A stretch of DNA of 8,237 bases from Oscillospiraceae bacterium (GTDB lineage: Bacteria; Bacillota; Clostridia; Oscillospirales; Ruminococcaceae), in assembly GCA_017424665.1 (NCBI GenBank), contig JAFOYK010000125.1:1-8237 (forward strand), written 5' to 3'. The number at the start of each line of letters is the position of its first letter. Positions within the stretch are counted from its first letter, which is position 1. The notes beneath the pieces are model-generated. The model had not been told where the DNA came from. It did no database searches and saw only the letters and a list, made by a program, of their open reading frames with translations. Positions 5,249-8,237 of this stretch are shown piece by piece. The position numbers and the translations under genes were made by a program.

Positions 5249-8237
5249 ATGGGAAAAACTTTTTCCGAAATATTCGGAAGCGGTTTTGTTGAAGAACTTT
5301 CCCTTGCCGAAATAATCGGTATGAATATCGATATGGACAAAAGGGAAGTTGCGGCAAAAATCGCACCGAAAAAAACGGTACATAAAAAAGATTTATATTC
5401 CGCGCAAAAAGAACTTTGCGAAAAGCTGGGCGTAAAAAACGTCCGGCTTATTCCCGTTTATTCTCCTTCAATGCTCACTGCAGATTATTTTGACGATATC
5501 GCTTTTGAAGCAAACCTTCGCGGCGTTCCGATAAACGGCTTTTTCAGCGACAGCAAAGTTGCTTTTGAAAACGGCGTTTTTAAAGTTGAACTTGCCCACG
5601 GCGGAGCGGAAATGCTTCTTAAAAACCGCTGCGATACAATTATGAAAAACATAGTCCGAGAGGAATTCGGAACAGAAATTGAAGTTGAATTTTCCGGAAC
5701 GACCGAAGTTACCGAAATCAGCGAGCGCAAAACCGCTTCCGTTTCCTATTCGGAATCCAAAGCCGGCGGAAGTAATTCTTCTTCCGCACCGAAACCGAGA
5801 GCGCCCAAAGCTCCGGCTCCTTTCGGAAACGGCGGCTTTGACACAACCGGCCTTCCGATAGATATTTCCAATATGGAAGTTGTTATGGGAAGACCCATCA
5901 AACAGCGCCCGATGAAACTTTGCGACGTTGATATGCAAAGCGGAAGAGTTGTAATCTGGGGCGATATTTTCTCTGTTGAAAGCAGGGAAACAAGGGACGG
6001 CGAAAGCGTTATTATAACCGTTATGCTCACCGACCTTACAAGTTCCAATATCCTCAAAATAATTGCAAAGAAAAAGGAAGCGGAAGGGGTTCTTGCCCTT
6101 AAAAGCGGCGATACCGTTGTGGTAGCCGGCGAAGCTTCTTTCGATAAATATGAGCACGACGTAACTATCCGTCCTCGTGATATCTGTAAAGTTAAAAGAC
6201 TTCACAGAACCGATGACGAGGAAGAAAAACGTTTCGAGCTCCATTGTCACACAAATATGTCCCAGATGGACGGCGTTACCGCGCCGGAAAGGCTTGTTAA
6301 ACGCGCCCATGATTGGGGACATCGCGGAATTGCCATCACCGACCACGGAAACGTTCAGGGTTTCCCGGAAGCGGCGGAAACTTTCAGAGCGCTTAAAGAT
6401 CCGAACTTCAAAGTTGTCTATGGTGTGGAGGCATATTTCGTTGACGATACCGTAAAGGCGGTTTTCGGTGAACCGGACGTTTCTTTCGAAGATGAAATTA
6501 TTGTTTTCGACCTTGAAACGACCGGTCTTTCAGCCGCAACGGAAAGAATGACCGAGATCGGTGCTGTCCGTGTTGTAAACGGTGTGCTCAAGGAAGAATT
6601 CAACACCTTTGTAAACCCGGAAAAACATATTCCGGAAAGAATCACCGAACTTACAGGAATCGACGATTCCATGGTTGCGGATGCTCCTTCGGAGGCGGAA
6701 GCTCTTCGTATGTTCTACGAATTCTGCGGAAACTGCAGATTCCTTGTGGCACATAACGCCGGTTTCGATACCGGTTTCCTTCGTGCGGCCGGTGAAAGAT
6801 GCGGCATACCTTTCGAATGCGCCTATGCGGATACCGCTGCAATGGCCCGTTCCATGTATCCCAACATCAAAAACCATAAGCTCGATACCGTTGCAAACCA
6901 TCTTAAACTCGCTCCGTTCAATCACCACAGAGCCTGCGACGACGCAAGGGAGCTTGCGCTCATTCTTGTTAAGATGATGGAACAGCTTCGCGAAAGCGAG
7001 CATATCGATAATTTTGCCGATGTTAACGGAATCCTTCGCGGTGCAGACCCGAGAAAACTTCCGACTTACCACCAAATAATAATCGCAAAGACCCAGCGCG
7101 GCCTTAAAAACCTTTATGAACTGGTTTCCCAGGCACACGTAACTTACTATAAAAAGCGCCCGCGCGTTCCGAAAAGCCTTCTTATAAAGCACAGGGAAGG
7201 TTTGATAGTTGGTTCAGCGTGTGAAGCCGGAGAGCTTTACAGAGCTATAACAGGCGCAAAATCTCGCGAAGAAATTGTAGAGATCGCGAAATTCTACGAT
7301 TTCCTCGAAATCCAGCCGGTTGGAAACAACGAATTTATGGTCCGCGACGGAAAAGTTGAAAGCGAAGACCAGATCCGCGAATGGAACAAACAGATCGTCG
7401 CTCTCGGCGAAGAACTCGGAATTCCCGTTGCCGCAACCGGCGACGTACATTTCCTTGATCCGGAGGATGCGGATTACCGCAAGATAATCCAGGCTTCCCA
7501 GGGCTTTGCGGATGCTTCTAACCAGGCCCCGCTCTATCTTAAAACCACCCGTGAAATGCTCGATGAATTCTCTTATCTCGGCGAAGAAAAGGCAAGAGAA
7601 GTTGTAATAACCGTTCCTAACCGAATCGCCGATATGTGCGAGGTTCTTAAACCGATCCTCGACGGAACTTACACTCCTTATATCGAAGGCGCGGAAGAGG
7701 ACCTTAAAAACCGCTGCTGGAAAAAGGCTTATGAAGTCTATGGCGAAGAAACCCCCGAAGGAAGAAAGATTCCTGAAATCGTTGAAAAACGCCTTGCAAG
7801 GGAACTGGATTCCATCATAAAACACGGTTACGCGGTTCTTTACGTAATCGCCCAGAAGCTTGTTACAAAATCCAACGAAGACGGTTACCAGGTCGGTTCC
7901 CGTGGTTCCGTAGGTTCTTCTTTCGTTGCGACCATGAGCGGAATTTCCGAAGTTAACCCCCTTGTTCCTCATTACGTTTGCCCTAACTGCCACCACAGCG
8001 AATTTTTCGAAAAAGGCGAAGTCGGTTCCGGCTTTGACCTTCCTCCGAAAGATTGCCCAGTTTGCGGAACGAAATATAAACAGGACGGCCACGACATTCC
8101 TTTCGAAACCTTCCTTAGTTTCCATGGTGATAAAGCGCCTGATATCGACCTTAACTTCTCCGGTGAATATCAGTTCTGGGCCCACCGCTATACCGAAGAA
8201 CTTTTCGGTAAAGACCACGTTTTCAAGGCCGGAACCA
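5249..8237 (+). CDS. polC: DNA polymerase III alpha subunit, PolC type, 5' part (3' end outside window)
   Basis: PolC is the replicative polymerase of low-GC Gram-positives, combining synthesis and proofreading in one chain. The frame is open from ATG 5249 to the window end: 996 codons of a protein usually about 1430 long. In order: an N-terminal domain (about 1-165), a Ser/Ala/Pro-rich linker (about 170-200), an OB-fold domain (about 235-320, GRVVIWGDIFSVESRE), and a PHP domain opening with FELHCHTNMSQMDG (H332, H334) and ITDHGN (D365, H366). Inserted in the PHP is a DnaQ-type 3'-5' exonuclease (about 418-590) with complete motifs: FDLETTG (D421, E423), HNAGFD (D507) and HHRACDD (H560, D565). 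The PHP resumes and ends at GDVHF (D732, H734). The polymerase palm shows GSRGSVGSS (883-891), a CxxC pair at 911/914 and 936/939 likely binding zinc, and PDIDLNFSGEYQ with catalytic D965 and D967. Only GGACGG (5235-5240) resembles a ribosome binding site, so translation probably depends on ispG. Confidence 0.98.
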   Translation, partial: MGKTFSEIFGSGFVEELSLAEIIGMNIDMDKREVAAKIAPKKTVHKKDLYSAQKELCEKLGVKNVRLIPVYSPSMLTADYFDDIAFEANLRGVPINGFFSDSKVAFENGVFKVELAHGGAEMLLKNRCDTIMKNIVREEFGTEIEVEFSGTTEVTEISERKTASVSYSESKAGGSNSSSAPKPRAPKAPAPFGNGGFDTTGLPIDISNMEVVMGRPIKQRPMKLCDVDMQSGRVVIWGDIFSVESRETRDGESVIITVMLTDLTSSNILKIIAKKKEAEGVLALKSGDTVVVAGEASFDKYEHDVTIRPRDICKVKRLHRTDDEEEKRFELHCHTNMSQMDGVTAPERLVKRAHDWGHRGIAITDHGNVQGFPEAAETFRALKDPNFKVVYGVEAYFVDDTVKAVFGEPDVSFEDEIIVFDLETTGLSAATERMTEIGAVRVVNGVLKEEFNTFVNPEKHIPERITELTGIDDSMVADAPSEAEALRMFYEFCGNCRFLVAHNAGFDTGFLRAAGERCGIPFECAYADTAAMARSMYPNIKNHKLDTVANHLKLAPFNHHRACDDARELALILVKMMEQLRESEHIDNFADVNGILRGADPRKLPTYHQIIIAKTQRGLKNLYELVSQAHVTYYKKRPRVPKSLLIKHREGLIVGSACEAGELYRAITGAKSREEIVEIAKFYDFLEIQPVGNNEFMVRDGKVESEDQIREWNKQIVALGEELGIPVAATGDVHFLDPEDADYRKIIQASQGFADASNQAPLYLKTTREMLDEFSYLGEEKAREVVITVPNRIADMCEVLKPILDGTYTPYIEGAEEDLKNRCWKKAYEVYGEETPEGRKIPEIVEKRLARELDSIIKHGYAVLYVIAQKLVTKSNEDGYQVGSRGSVGSSFVATMSGISEVNPLVPHYVCPNCHHSEFFEKGEVGSGFDLPPKDCPVCGTKYKQDGHDIPFETFLSFHGDKAPDIDLNFSGEYQFWAHRYTEELFGKDHVFKAGT

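Noticed and set aside
2500..8237. Very frequent TTCCG/CGGAA words across the window, considered as a possible dispersed repeat or binding site.
   Set aside because: They fall in codon phase within genes (TCC-G, CCG-GAA, TTC-CG) and follow from codon choice; they show no regular spacing and are not enriched in the gaps.

Overview
The window looks like a core chromosomal operon from a low- to mid-GC Firmicute, most likely an uncultured clostridial (Oscillospiraceae/Lachnospiraceae-like) lineage. This rests on the gene order frr-uppS-cdsA-dxr-rseP-ispG-polC, which is typical of Clostridia (Bacillus usually has proS where ispG sits here). It also rests on a PolC-type replicative polymerase with a DnaQ-like exonuclease inserted in its PHP domain, on strong GGAGG ribosome binding sites, and on TTG start codons. 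The lineage call is inference; no rRNA or other decisive marker is present.

All seven genes lie on the + strand with short gaps. Positions 1-366 hold the C-terminal two thirds of ribosome recycling factor (frr). Positions 396-1100 encode undecaprenyl diphosphate synthase (uppS). Positions 1138-1952 hold CDP-diglyceride synthetase (cdsA), whose reading frame is broken by an apparent single-base deletion near 1327-1345; restoring one T gives a normal 271-residue protein. A 77-base gap follows (1953-2029), with a perfect 10-bp stem-loop and a strong ribosome binding site. Then come dxr (2030-3166), the site-2 protease rseP (3182-4204), ispG (4209-5246) and the first 996 codons of polC (5249 to the window end), separated by 15, 4 and 2 bases, so they are probably translationally coupled.

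The genes fit together as a growth and envelope-supply cluster. dxr and ispG are the MEP-pathway steps that make isoprenoid precursors, uppS turns these into the undecaprenyl carrier for peptidoglycan, cdsA makes the CDP-diacylglycerol needed for phospholipids, and RseP is a membrane protease that in relatives controls envelope stress and division. frr (translation) and polC (replication) flank them.

I found no mobile elements, CRISPR arrays, RNA genes or unknown accessory genes, and nothing that looks like an undescribed system. The points worth a second look are the cdsA frameshift and the structured cdsA-dxr gap. Several long open frames on the - strand are codon-aligned shadows of the real genes.
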